A stretch of DNA of 12,318 bases from Baffinella frigidus (lineage: Eukaryota > Cryptophyceae > Cryptomonadales > Baffinellaceae): positions 993,053 to 1,005,370 of the forward strand of contig MU646316.1 in the NCBI GenBank assembly GCA_026770585.1, read 5' to 3'. The notes under the pieces were generated by a model, which saw only the letters and a list, made by a program, of their open reading frames with translations, was not told the origin of the DNA and did no database searches. Positions 1 to 6,000 of this stretch are shown here, in pieces. The translations under genes were made by a program, and so were the position numbers. Within the stretch, counting starts at the first letter, position 1; each line of letters begins with the position of its first letter.

Positions 1-95
<95 letters not shown>
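1..95. repeat. (TA)n microsatellite
   Basis: Pure alternating TA from the first base of the window to position 95, where it abuts the inverted-repeat element starting at 96. The left boundary is cut off by the window, so the full length is unknown. Confidence 0.98.
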
Positions 96-98
<3 letters not shown>

Positions 99-212
99 AT
101 CACGAGTATCGTTCCTGTGCGTTGGGTTGTACCTATTATATATATATATATCATATATATATGTATGTATATATATATCATATATATGTATATATGCATG
201 TATATACACATA

Positions 213-267
<55 letters not shown>

Positions 268-308
268 TGAGGTACACCCCAACGCACAGGAACGATACTC
301 GTGATATC
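96..308. mobile_element. Inverted-repeat element with TA-rich interior
   Basis: The two ends (96-134 and 270-308) are inverted copies matching at 38 of 39 positions; the outer end reads GATATCACGAGTATCGTTCC. The interior is almost entirely TA/TG microsatellite and has no coding potential. This is the architecture of a miniature inverted-repeat element whose interior has been replaced or expanded by simple repeat. A partial third copy of the arm lies at 584-616. No clear target duplication can be read because the left flank is itself TA repeat. Confidence 0.75.
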
Positions 309-318
309 TAAGTATATA

Positions 319-537
319 GCGCCAAGTTCATTCGCACCGCCGACGTCCAGGCCACCCCCCCCTGTCGACGGTGCGAATGAACTTCATCTCGAAAGATAAC
401 TGAATCAGTTCCCTGATTAGCGTTTTCATTCAATCAGGAGGCCTAATTAAATTTACTATGCCCTAGCTAATTTCTCCTATTCAACCTCCTATTGAAAAGG
501 AACTGGTTCGGTTATCTTCCGAGATGAAACTTGGCGC
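319..537. mobile_element. Palindromic element with interrupted left arm
   Basis: Outer ends GCGCCAAGTT (319-328) and AACTTGGCGC (528-537) are perfect inverse copies. The next part of the arm, around TCATCTCG (381-412), pairs with the segment ending at 527. The left arm is split by a separate 61-bp hairpin at 324-384, while the right arm is continuous. The middle (413-498) is AT-rich and unrecognised. It is probably a non-autonomous inverted-repeat element with a later insertion or template switch in one arm. Confidence 0.65.
324..384. repeat. Nested hairpin in left arm of 319-537
   Basis: Arms 324-344 and 364-384 match at 20 of 21 positions (core CATTCGCACCG / CGGTGCGAATG), with a C-rich loop. 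The hairpin has no counterpart in the opposite arm of the surrounding element, so it was acquired after that palindrome formed. Confidence 0.8.
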
Positions 538-583
538 CGGCTTCGGAGGCATGTTCCTTTGGGCGGAATGTATGCGGGGGACT

Positions 584-616
584 CACGAGTGTCGTTCCTG
601 TGCGTTTGGGGTGTAC
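584..616. repeat. Partial copy of the 96-134 arm
   Basis: CACGAGTGTCGTTCCTGTGC followed by a GTTTGGGGTGTAC-like run matches positions 101-133 with a few changes. It sits immediately before the first unit of the tandem array at 617, so it may mark an old insertion boundary. Confidence 0.7.
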
Positions 617-781
617 GGTTCTGGTCCAGGGTTTGAGGCTTGACGAGGTGGCGGGTGGTAACTGCGGGTGATGGGTGCTCGCAGGCCCTGCACAGGTGTG
701 AGGTGCTTCCCGGGTAGACTCAACTTGACTGGAAGACCGTGTAGTAAAAAGACATTTCGACTTGTGACCTGGCGTGGACAG

Positions 782-823
782 GCCCTGGAGAGGTGTGAGC
801 TGCTCAAGCTCCTCTTCGTCGAC
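782..823 (+). pseudogene. Exon-like cassette, copy 1
   Basis: A 42-bp open block reading ALERCELLKLLFVD in the plus direction, preceded by GGACAG (possible splice acceptor) and followed by GCATAT, so no canonical GT donor. A more degraded partial copy lies about 90 bp upstream (after CTCGCAG near 688) and runs into a stop. The protein is not recognised. The call rests on conservation of the reading frame between copies. Confidence 0.4.
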
Positions 824-872
824 GCATATCTATATCTATCTATCTATATATATATAAAAAAAATATAAATAT
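824..872. repeat. AT-rich microsatellite after cassette 1
   Basis: Runs of ATCT, TA and A directly following the GTCGAC end of cassette 1 and ending at the next GGTTCTGG unit start. Confidence 0.9.
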
Positions 873-944
873 GGTTCTGGTCTAGGGTTTAGGCTAGACG
901 AGGTGGCGGGTGGTAACTGTGGTGTGTGGTTGCTCTCTTGGCAG

Positions 945-986
945 GCGCTGGAGAGGTGTGAGCTGCTCGAGCTTCGCTTCGTCGAC
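945..986 (+). pseudogene. Exon-like cassette, copy 2
   Basis: A 42-bp block reading ALERCELLELRFVD, preceded by TTGGCAG and followed by GTATATGT, so it has both a possible acceptor and a possible GT donor. It has exactly 14 codons, so it would splice without changing frame. The product is not recognised. Confidence 0.45.
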
Positions 987-1075
987 GTATATGTATGTGT
1001 GTGTTTATATATATATATATATATTATGTATGTATGTATGTATATATATATATGTATATGTATGTATGTATATAT
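987..1075. repeat. TA/TG microsatellite after cassette 2
   Basis: GTATATGTATGTGTGTG followed by TA and ATGT runs. It starts at the same base relative to the cassette as the microsatellites at 824 and 1184. Confidence 0.92.
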
Positions 1076-1141
1076 GGTTCTGGTCTAGGGTTTGGCTGAC
1101 CGAGGTGGCAGGTGGTACCTGTGGTTGATGATTGCTCGCAG

Positions 1142-1183
1142 GCGCTGGAGAGGTGTGAGTTGCTCGAGCTCCGCTTCGTCAAC
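1142..1183 (+). pseudogene. Exon-like cassette, copy 3
   Basis: A 42-bp block reading ALERCELLELRFVN, preceded by GCTCGCAG and followed by GTATATATG. It differs from copy 2 by a few bases, only one of which changes the protein (D to N). Confidence 0.45.
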
Positions 1184-1217
1184 GTATATATGTATATATA
1201 TGTGTGTGTGTGTGTGT

Positions 1218-1253
<36 letters not shown>
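1184..1253. repeat. TA then TG microsatellite after cassette 3
   Basis: GTATATATGTATATATATG passes into a TG run broken once by TATG. It ends at the next unit start near 1254. Confidence 0.95.
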
Positions 1254-1255
<2 letters not shown>

Positions 1256-1393
1256 TTCTGGTCTAGGCTTTAGGCCAAACGAGGTGGCGGGTGGTAACTG
1301 TGGGTGATAGTTGCTCGCAGGCCCTGGAGAGGTGTGAGGTGCTCGAGCTGAGGTGGCGGGTGGTAACTCGGGTGGTGGGTGCGCTCTTGACAG

Positions 1394-1471
1394 GCCCTGG
1401 AGAGGTGTGAGCTGCTCGAGCTCCGCTTCGTCGACGCGTGGCCCCTCATCCACAAGGCCCCCAACCTCTGG
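1394..1471 (+). pseudogene. Longest exon-like cassette, last array copy
   Basis: The fifth and best copy follows CTTGACAG and reads ALERCELLELRFVD for 14 codons, then runs in frame into AWPLIHKAPNLW where the other copies have microsatellite. A GT follows near the end (CTCTG|GTCACC), after which the sequence becomes CCCTAAA-like. A shorter copy at 1321-1350 diverges after ALERCEVLELR. The block is unrecognised. The leucine-rich, charged pattern would fit a helix, which is inference only. It may be the ancestral exon of the array or a decayed gene remnant. The GGCCCCCAACCT end of this block recurs at about 1457, 1668, 2022 and 2179. Confidence 0.4.
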
Positions 1472-1780
1472 TCACCCCTCCAACACCCCTCCAACACTGA
1501 ACCCTACACCCTAAGGCGTTCAACCCTGCACCCTACACCACACCCCAAACGGCCCCGGTCCACGTCCCAAGCTATCGACGCCCCCCACCTCTGGTCACCC
1601 CGCACGACCCTAAACCCCAAACCCGAAAGTGTTCGACCCTACACCCTCAACCAAACTCCAATCCACAAGGCCCCCAACCTCCGGTCGCCCCTGCAACCCG
1701 AAACCCTCGCCCCTACATCTTTCGACCCTACACCCGACACCGCACCCCACAAGGCCCCGCGTCCACATCCCAAGCTATGC
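1472..1780. repeat. Degenerate CCCTAMA-like repeat, part duplicated
   Basis: C-rich DNA built of CCCTACACC, CCCTAAACC and similar 7-9 base words. A longer segment is roughly duplicated: CACCTCTGGTCACCCC and CCAAGCTAT occur twice (around 1565-1600 and 1690-1780), together with CCACAAGGCCCCCAACCTC. No coding region is supported. Its composition matches the intron at 11532-12062, so it may be old intronic or subtelomere-like DNA. Confidence 0.7.
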
Positions 1781-1783
1781 TCG

Positions 1784-1837
1784 CCCCCACTGTCGCCTAG
1801 TGGGGGTGAGCCTAGTGGGGGTGAGCGACAGTGGGGG
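1784..1837. repeat. Hairpin with 15-bp tandem duplication in loop
   Basis: CCCCCACTGTCGC (1784-1796) is a perfect inverse copy of GCGACAGTGGGGG (1825-1837). The loop contains CCTAGTGGGGGTGAG twice in tandem (1796-1810 and 1811-1825). Confidence 0.85.
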
Positions 1838-1883
1838 GGTGGGAGGCCTCCACGTTCCGCTTCCTTCCGAGTGCGGGTGCCTA

Positions 1884-2001
1884 CAGGGGTGCCTCGCTCA
1901 TAAAAAAGCGCCCCCCCCCCTAGCACCACAATAGGGCCCTAGGCATAGGCGCACTGTAGGGTCCTAGGAGGTGGCGCTTTCTTATGAGCGAGGTACCCCT
2001 G
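1884..2001 (+). mobile_element. Family 1 fold-back element, copy 1
   Basis: 118 bp, ends CAGGGGTGCCTCGCTCATAA and TTATGAGCGAGGTACCCCTG. The arms pair over ~40 bp including a C/G tract. The core has the ACCACAATAGGG...CTGTAGGGTCC orientation. The left flank ends in TA but the right flank reads CA, so the target duplication has decayed on one side. Confidence 0.85.
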
Positions 2002-2015
2002 CAGTCGACGCATGG

Positions 2016-2080
2016 CCACGAGGCCCCCAACCTCGGGTCACGAATCCCACCTCTAGTGGTGCTAGACACAACCCCCACCG
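2016..2080 (+). repeat. 65-bp direct repeat, copy 1
   Basis: Matches 2173-2237 at 64 of 65 positions (only CT versus CG near the middle). It starts CCACGAGGCCCCCAACCTCG, related to the end of the cassette at 1450-1471. The 92 bp between copies is unrelated single-copy sequence. Confidence 0.9.
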
Positions 2081-2172
2081 GTTGCGAGGATGTCCGGCGT
2101 CTGCTCCTCAATGACGTACGGTGTGTTTTTCATTTGGATGAACATTCTGATGAGGCGGAGCATTTTGCGCAT

Positions 2173-2237
2173 CCACGAGGCCCCCAACCTCGGGTCACGA
2201 ATCCCACCGCTAGTGGTGCTAGACACAACCCCCACCG
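2173..2237 (+). repeat. 65-bp direct repeat, copy 2
   Basis: Second copy of the 2016-2080 repeat, 157 bp downstream. Very high identity implies a recent duplication or conversion in an otherwise diverged region. Confidence 0.9.
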
Positions 2238-2296
2238 ACTGCGTCCTTCTGTTCGGGTGACGAGTGCGCCGCTCGCCCCGAGGCGGGCCTGTCATA

Positions 2297-2397
2297 TCCC
2301 TTCAGTGGCGAGGTGGTCAAATTTGACCGCCAAGAGGTCCTAGGCAGGTCCTAGGGCCCCACGGTAGGGCGTATGAGCTTACTGGCCACTTGAGGGA
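2297..2397. mobile_element. Family 2 fold-back element, copy A
   Basis: 101 bp between TA dinucleotides. Ends TCCCTTCAGTGGCGAG and CTGGCCACTTGAGGGA. Near one end is the palindrome GGTCAAATTTGACC, and the other half contains CACGGTAGGGCGTATG. This copy is uninterrupted at the site where copy B carries an inserted family 1 element. Confidence 0.85.
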
Positions 2398-2448
2398 TAC
2401 CCTAGACGAGGTGCTGACACCCACCCGTGTTCGCGCCACTGCTGCAAG

Positions 2449-2757
2449 GTGCAAGGCCCTTGGTGTCGCCTCTCGGCACGGGGGTCGGTCCCCCCTGCGT
2501 CACGTGACCTCCGCATGCTGGGCCACGTGACCTCCGCATGGTGTCGCAGGTACACGGTAGGAGGTGGGGATAGAATCCGGCCGGAGCGACTTTACACGGG
2601 GGTGCATCCCAAGGCGGAACAGCCTCTCGCGCCGCAGCGAGTTAGAGAGAGTGCGAGGAGCGTGCACCGCGAGATGCAGGAGGTGGAGATCGAATCCATC
2701 CGGAAAAATCTCGTCAGATCGGCCGACACGGGGTACAGTAAGGGACGCAATGCGTAA
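2449..2757 (+). other. Doubtful open reading frame
   Basis: A 102-codon open frame. The C-terminal part (REMQEVEIESIRKNLVRSAD) looks protein-like, but the N-terminal part crosses a 23-bp tandem duplication. A GGAGATCGAATCC-like motif occurs twice within it (about 2562 and 2679), suggesting repeat DNA. No domain is recognised and no family can be named. It may be a fragment of an exon or chance. Confidence 0.15.
2501..2540 (+). repeat. Two-copy 23-bp tandem repeat
   Basis: CACGTGACCTCCGCATG occurs at 2501-2517 and 2524-2540, separated by a short spacer. Confidence 0.9.
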
Positions 2758-2803
2758 GGCATGTGCGGCGCTGACGCCGGTTGTTTGGCACTAAATTCGT
2801 GGA

Positions 2804-2949
2804 CGAGGCCATGCAATTTAAACCGTGTTTTTGCTATCTTGGGGTGGGTTTTTATCCTATGGTGAAGCTATGTCGACGCTAAAGTAGCAAACTATGACAA
2901 AATTCACCCTGAAGATAGCACAGAAGGTGGTTTAAATTGCATGGCCTCG
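2804..2949. mobile_element. Single-copy palindromic element (CGAGGCCATG ends)
   Basis: Ends CGAGGCCATGCAATTTAAAC and its inverse copy GTTTAAATTGCATGGCCTCG-like sequence at 2930-2949. Pairing continues through a GCTATCTT / AAGATAGC block further in. About 146 bp, with no coding capacity and no evident target duplication. It is probably another miniature inverted-repeat element. Confidence 0.75.
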
Positions 2950-3210
2950 GACGCTGAAATGACCAATCTCGCTTGCAGGTACACGCTCGAGACGTTGGCC
3001 AACCAGAGACTGGCCCGCGCCATCACCATGATGCCCTCCATCAAAAATCGCTCGGTCAGCTCCCGCCCCACACACAGCGGGCTACGGAGGGATTTTCGGC
3101 CCAAATCGGGCCACCTTTTTCGTTACCTTATCCGTAGGAACCTCCCTATGTCCCTACGGGTTGCGTACCGTAGGGTCCTAGGTCTTGTCGCTATCGGTTG
3201 CCTACTGTAG
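2941..3210 (+). other. Weak coding candidate overlapping palindrome end
   Basis: An 89-codon frame whose first ~45 codons have high G+C at third positions and plausible composition (for example YTLETLANQRLARAITMMPS). The start codon lies inside the arm of the 2804-2949 element, so any real exon would begin downstream, for instance after TTGCAG near 2987. The opposite strand is also open here with similar codon statistics, so the strand is uncertain. No family is recognised. Confidence 0.2.
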
Positions 3211-3256
3211 GGTCCTACTAGGGGGGGGCCGGTTTCTTATGAGCGAGGTACCCCTG
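3201..3256 (+). mobile_element. Family 1 remnant, right half only
   Basis: CCTACTGTAGGGTCCTA, a G tract, and the typical TTATGAGCGAGGTACCCCTG end followed by TA. No matching left arm is found upstream; only core-like CCGTAGGGTCCTAGG at about 3167. Confidence 0.75.
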
Positions 3257-3346
3257 TAGCGCTGTTTCCCCCAGTCAGTCGCCCACCTTCGCGCGTCCGG
3301 CCCCTTGACGCCACTTCCCGAGTGCATTCCGTGCCCCGAGATAATA

Positions 3347-3504
3347 GGGTAACGTCCTGAAAACCGGGTAATTGGGCCTAAGGGATTGCCTACGGTAGGC
3401 CGTAGGGCCCCTAGGACCTAATGTTTCATAGGACCCCCTAGGGCCCTACGGCCTACCATAGGCAATACCGTAGGCCCAACTACCCAGTTTTCAGGACGTT
3501 GCCC
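3347..3504. mobile_element. Long palindrome, GGGTAACGTCC ends (family 4)
   Basis: 158 bp between TA dinucleotides. Left arm begins GGGTAACGTCCTGAAAACCG and the right arm ends with its inverse (CGGTTTTC-like, TTTTCAGGACGTTGCCC). Arms are ~70 bp with a handful of mismatches. The inner arm carries GCCTACGGTAGGCCGTAGGG, the same word set as the family 1 and 2 cores. Confidence 0.85.
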
Positions 3505-3565
3505 TATGAGAGTGGATGCCGAGCCGTGTCTGAGCCGCATGCTTATCTCAAAGAAAGTATTTTAA

Positions 3566-3671
3566 AAGTCGTTTTCCTAAAGTCAACTCCCCCACAAATC
3601 CGTCAACTTCTTCGTAGAGTAAAGAATACGTTGCCGGATTTGTGGGGAATTTGACTTAAGGAAAACGACTT
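3566..3671. mobile_element. Family 5 palindrome (AAGTCGTTTTCC ends)
   Basis: Arms AAGTCGTTTTCCTAAAGTCA and TGACTTAAGGAAAACGACTT are inverse copies with ~40 bp of pairing that includes CCCACAAATCCG. A related single arm lies at 3931-3987. The short centre contains TTCTTCGTAGAGTAAAGAA. Confidence 0.8.
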
Positions 3672-3674
3672 CTA

Positions 3675-3894
3675 TCCCTCAAGTGCCCATAGGGTGAATA
3701 TTCACCCTAACTCGCCGTAGGCAGGTCCCAGGGCCCTACCGTACAGGGGTACCTCGCTCATAAGAAACCGCCCCCCCCTAGGACCCTACAGTAGGACCAT
3801 GCCTATGGTCCTATGGTGGTCCTAGGGGGGAGGGCGGTTTCTTATGAGCGAGGTACCCCTGTAGGGCGTATGCGCCTACTGGCCACTGAAGGGA
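3675..3894. mobile_element. Family 2 copy B, interrupted by family 1
   Basis: TA-flanked element with ends TCCCTCAAGTGCCC and CTGGCCACTGAAGGGA. Removing the 118-bp family 1 element at 3744-3861 and one TA leaves 100 bp, matching copies A and C in length and order. The GGTCAAATTT palindrome is replaced by GGGTGAATATTCACCC. Confidence 0.85.
3744..3861 (-). mobile_element. Family 1 copy nested in family 2
   Basis: 118 bp, ends CAGGGGTACCTCGCTCATAA and TTATGAGCGAGGTACCCCTG, flanked by TA on both sides. The asymmetric core is inverted relative to copy 1 (ACCCTACAGTAGGACC comes first). The flanks CCTACCG and GGGCGTATG join into an intact family 2 site when element plus one TA are removed. Confidence 0.92.
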
Positions 3895-3895
3895 T

Positions 3896-4008
3896 AAGAC
3901 TTTATCTGAGATAAATGCTCTTCCTATGCCTGGAGTAGAGAATAAGTTGACAGATTTGTGGGTGGGTTGACTTTAGGGAAACGACTTCTGAAAAGACTTT
4001 ATCTGAGA
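3896..4008. repeat. Family 5 single arm between 16-bp direct repeats
   Basis: AAGACTTTATCTGAGA occurs at 3896-3911 and 3993-4008. Between them, 3931-3987 matches the right arm of the 3566-3671 palindrome (GATTTGTGGG and GGGAAACGACTT) but lacks the partner arm. The direct repeats could be a duplication from repair or from insertion. Confidence 0.7.
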
Positions 4009-4096
4009 ATCTGAGATGCTCTTGCTGCGCAGATCTCCAAACCCTCGACACCAACCACGACACCATCCGCGACACCATCGGCATAAGAAGGACATA

Positions 4097-4198
4097 CAGG
4101 GGTACCTCGCTCATAAGAAACCGCCCCCCCCCCTAGGACCACCATAGGGCCTTAGGCATAGGCCTACTGTAGGGTCCTAGGGGGGGGCGGTTTCTTAT
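4097..4198 (+). mobile_element. Family 1 copy with replaced right end
   Basis: Left arm and core are typical (CAGGGGTACCTCGCTCATAA, then CTGTAGGGTCCTAGG and GCGGTTTCTTAT), but the last 16 bases and the right TA duplication are missing. In the same number of bases (to 4216) there is a copy of the sequence just left of the element, AGAAGGACATA, and the next element begins there. Confidence 0.82.
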
Positions 4199-4216
4199 CT
4201 GCGTGAGAAGGACATA

Positions 4217-4333
4217 CAGGGGTTACTCGCGAATAAGAACACGCAACGCCCTAAGGTCCTACGGTAGGGCTATGCACAGGAGCATAGGACCACCCTAGGG
4301 GCGGTGCGTGTTCTGAATTTCGAGGAACCACTG
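4217..4333. mobile_element. Family 3 fold-back element, complete copy
   Basis: 117 bp, TA-flanked, ends CAGGGGTTACTCGCGAATAA and TTTCGAGGAACCACTG. Inner arms AAGAACACGC / GCGTGTTCT. The core contains CTAAGGTCCTACGGTAGGGC, close to family 1 core words. Confidence 0.82.
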
Positions 4334-4336
4334 TAT

Positions 4337-4373
4337 CTTTCTTCGACGCGAGACGCGAGACGGCGGAAGAAAG
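4337..4373. repeat. Short hairpin
   Basis: CTTTCTTC and GAAGAAAG enclose a loop with GACGCGA twice. Too weak to be called an element. Confidence 0.5.
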
Positions 4374-4403
4374 TCAACAGGAAAAAGAAACTGAACCGCA
4401 ATA

Positions 4404-4520
4404 CATGGGTACCTCGCTCATAAGAAACCGCACCCCCCCTAGGACAACCATAGGGCCCTAGGCATGGGCCTACTGTAGGGTCCTAGGGGGGGGCGGTTTC
4501 TTATGAGCGAGGTAACCCTG
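4404..4520 (+). mobile_element. Family 1 copy (CATGGG end variant)
   Basis: 117 bp with TA on both sides. The left end reads CATGGGTACCTCGCTCATAA and the right end GAGGTAACCCTG. Core orientation is the same as copy 1. Confidence 0.88.
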
Positions 4521-4597
4521 TACATGTAATGTAAGGCGCAGAGGTGTTGGTGGGTCTGGCCACGGAGCACAGCACGTAGGCAGCGCTCTCCGGGGCC

Positions 4598-4648
4598 CTA
4601 GGACCCTACAGAAGGCCTAGGACCCTACAGTAGGGCTAGGACCCTACA
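4598..4648 (+). repeat. Three 19-bp copies of an element-core word
   Basis: CTAGGACCCTACA starts at 4598, 4617 and 4636 (period 19), each followed by GWAGG-like bases. This is the core word of the fold-back elements amplified in tandem without arms. Confidence 0.85.
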
Positions 4649-5001
4649 CTGTAAGGCATCAGATTCAGGGGAGAGGGGAACTCCGGTCCTGAGGCGGGTT
4701 TTGACCAGGTGAATGTCCAAAATCGGGGGCTATAATAAACCCATGATGAGGGAAGAGGAGGGCGGAGAACATGGGAGGCCCTTTTCCCTTGTAAGCCAAA
4801 ATTTCAATTGAGGTGGCCGATTTTAGAATCTGGTCTCCGGGTGATTTGGATGGGGGGTTGGTGAAATTTTGAAAGTTGCACCACTCGAGAACCCGTTTTT
4901 CTCGGGATATGTTGGCATGTTTCTCGGCACGAAAATTCGCCAGCTCCATTCTCCGGGGGGGTAAGCGATGTGGAGCCCAATTTTTTTCTCAGCACGCGCA
5001 G
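4649..5001. other. No supported gene; unassigned sequence
   Basis: About 350 bp of mixed composition. A 94-codon minus-strand frame (4665-4949) exists but has ordinary third-position bases and no recognisable domain, and a plus frame crosses it. Nothing is supported beyond unassigned intergenic or old-repeat DNA. Confidence 0.5.
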
Positions 5002-5150
5002 AATCCGGTCGATCGCAGTTTTCTCAATTCATTAGAAACCCGAAAATCCGGTCGGTCGACGTTTTCTTAAATTAAGAAAAACGTGGAAGAATCCGGTCGG
5101 AGTGTTTTTCTTAAGATTAAGAAAACGGGGGCCCCAAATCCGGTATGTGG
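5002..5150 (+). repeat. ~45-bp tandem repeat with internal palindrome
   Basis: AATCCGGTCG-type starts at 5002, 5045, 5090 and 5137 (periods 43, 45, 47). The second and third units contain a palindrome, TTTTCTTAA ... TTAAGAAAA, and the first a diverged one. A related GGAATCCGGTCGG lies at about 6951-6963. Confidence 0.82.
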
Positions 5151-5162
5151 TCTGAAGTTCTG

Positions 5163-5188
5163 GTTTCTTATAGCCGAGATACTCCTGT
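5163..5188 (+). mobile_element. Degraded family 1 right end
   Basis: GTTTCTTATAGCCGAGATAC then TCCTGTA matches the family 1 right arm with several changes. No left partner is visible. Confidence 0.6.
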
Positions 5189-5212
5189 ACAGTAGGGCTA
5201 TGCCTACATGTA

Positions 5213-5330
5213 CAGGGGTACCTCGCTCACAAGAAACTGCCCCCCCTTTAGGACCACCGTCGGACCCTAGACATAGGCCTACTGTAGGGTCCTACGGGGG
5301 GGGCAGTTTCTTATGAGCAAGGTGCCCCTG
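5213..5330 (+). mobile_element. Family 1 copy, TA-flanked
   Basis: 118 bp, ends CAGGGGTACCTCGCTCACAA and TTATGAGCAAGGTGCCCCTG. Inner arms AAACTGCC / GGCAGTTT carry a compensatory pair of changes relative to the usual AAACCGCC / GGCGGTTT, so pairing is preserved. Confidence 0.9.
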
Positions 5331-5439
5331 TAGCATTTTGAGCGGTCATCACCTCCACGTCTGCCAACCAATCCAATTCAAGACAACTCTGAGTGGAGGG
5401 CCCCAGACAGTGTATCGCCAGATTTTCGACCGCGCTGAA

Positions 5440-5554
5440 CAGGGGTACCTCGCTCATAAGAAAGCGCCTCCTCCAACGACCCTACAGCAGGCCTATGCCT
5501 AGGACCCAACAGTGGTCCTGGGGGTCGGCGCTTTTTATGAGCGAGGTACCCATG
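5440..5554 (-). mobile_element. Family 1 copy, minus core
   Basis: 115 bp, ends CAGGGGTACCTCGCTCATAA and TGAGCGAGGTACCCATG. The right flank is TA and the left is AA. The core is in the reversed orientation (CGACCCTACAGCAGG first). Confidence 0.85.
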
Positions 5555-5658
5555 TACGCTCGCCAAGCACATGGACAAAATTTTACAGACATGTCTGGTC
5601 GGCGGGGACTGAGACCCAACCACGAGCGAGATCCAAGATACCTTCATTAGTCAACCAT

Positions 5659-5816
5659 CGAGGCTCGTCACCTGTCCGACCGAGGCTCACAGGGACCTGG
5701 AGGTATCTAGGTGTGGGATCCCTCTACAAAGGTTGCAGGGGTTACTCGAAATTAAGAACACGTGAGCCTCGGTCAGACAGGTTGCGAGCCTCGGTCACGG
5801 ACCAGGTCGCGAGCCT
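5659..5816. repeat. Inverted repeat with GAGCCTCGGTC words
   Basis: 5659-5690 and 5762-5793 are inverse copies with about three mismatches over 32 bp. GAGCCTCGGTC or its variant recurs three times at 5764-5816 (periods 24-25). The family 3 left end (CAGGGGTTACTCGAAATTAA, from 5736) lies just inside the right arm, so this may be a hybrid element. Confidence 0.7.
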
Positions 5817-6000
5817 CTAGTTGAGTGATGTGAACGGTCAATGAACTCAGGTTTGGTCTCAGCTTGTGTTGCCTCCGGGCCTTGCGAGACGCCTCCCCTC
5901 TAGCGGGGTCATATCTGGTAGCGAAGGTCGGTTCGGGATTCTATCTCCCGATCCCACGAACGAAGAGAAAGAAAAAAAAAGCGGAGCGTAGCGGCCGCGA

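Larger units (their letters stand above)
617..1440 (+). repeat. Tandem array of ~180-256 bp exon-like units
   Basis: Units start at about 617, 873, 1076 and 1254 with GGTTCTGGTCTAGGGTTTAG or close variants. Each continues with GAGGTGGCGGGTGGTAACTG, a pyrimidine-poor stretch ending in CAG, and a 42-bp conserved block reading ALERCELLELRFVD. The first three units then end in a microsatellite. The first and fourth units each contain an additional partial duplication of the conserved block. Unit length varies mainly with the microsatellite. The conserved block is preceded by AG in every copy and followed by GT in two, so the units may be duplicated exon-intron segments. Confidence 0.85.

Noticed and set aside
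117-311. Plus-strand Tyr/Ile-rich frame
   Set aside because: Pure translation of TA repeat.
1085-1453. Minus-strand frame with repeated VDEAELEQLTPLQ
   Set aside because: It is the reverse reading of the cassette array and crosses a TG microsatellite (poly-His/Thr). The plus reading has better splice signals.
1984-2343. 119-codon plus-strand frame starting MSEVPL
   Set aside because: The start lies in the right arm of a family 1 element; the arm TTATGAGCGAGGTACCCCTG supplies ATG and MSEVPL wherever it occurs. The remainder crosses the direct repeats and a family 2 element.
3347-3504. Bacterial-type terminator or ncRNA
   Set aside because: TA-flanked 70-bp arms and core words shared with other families indicate a fold-back element.
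5393-5650. Plus-strand frame containing GTSLIRKR
   Set aside because: It is the translation of the family 1 left arm and core at 5440-5554, not a protein.
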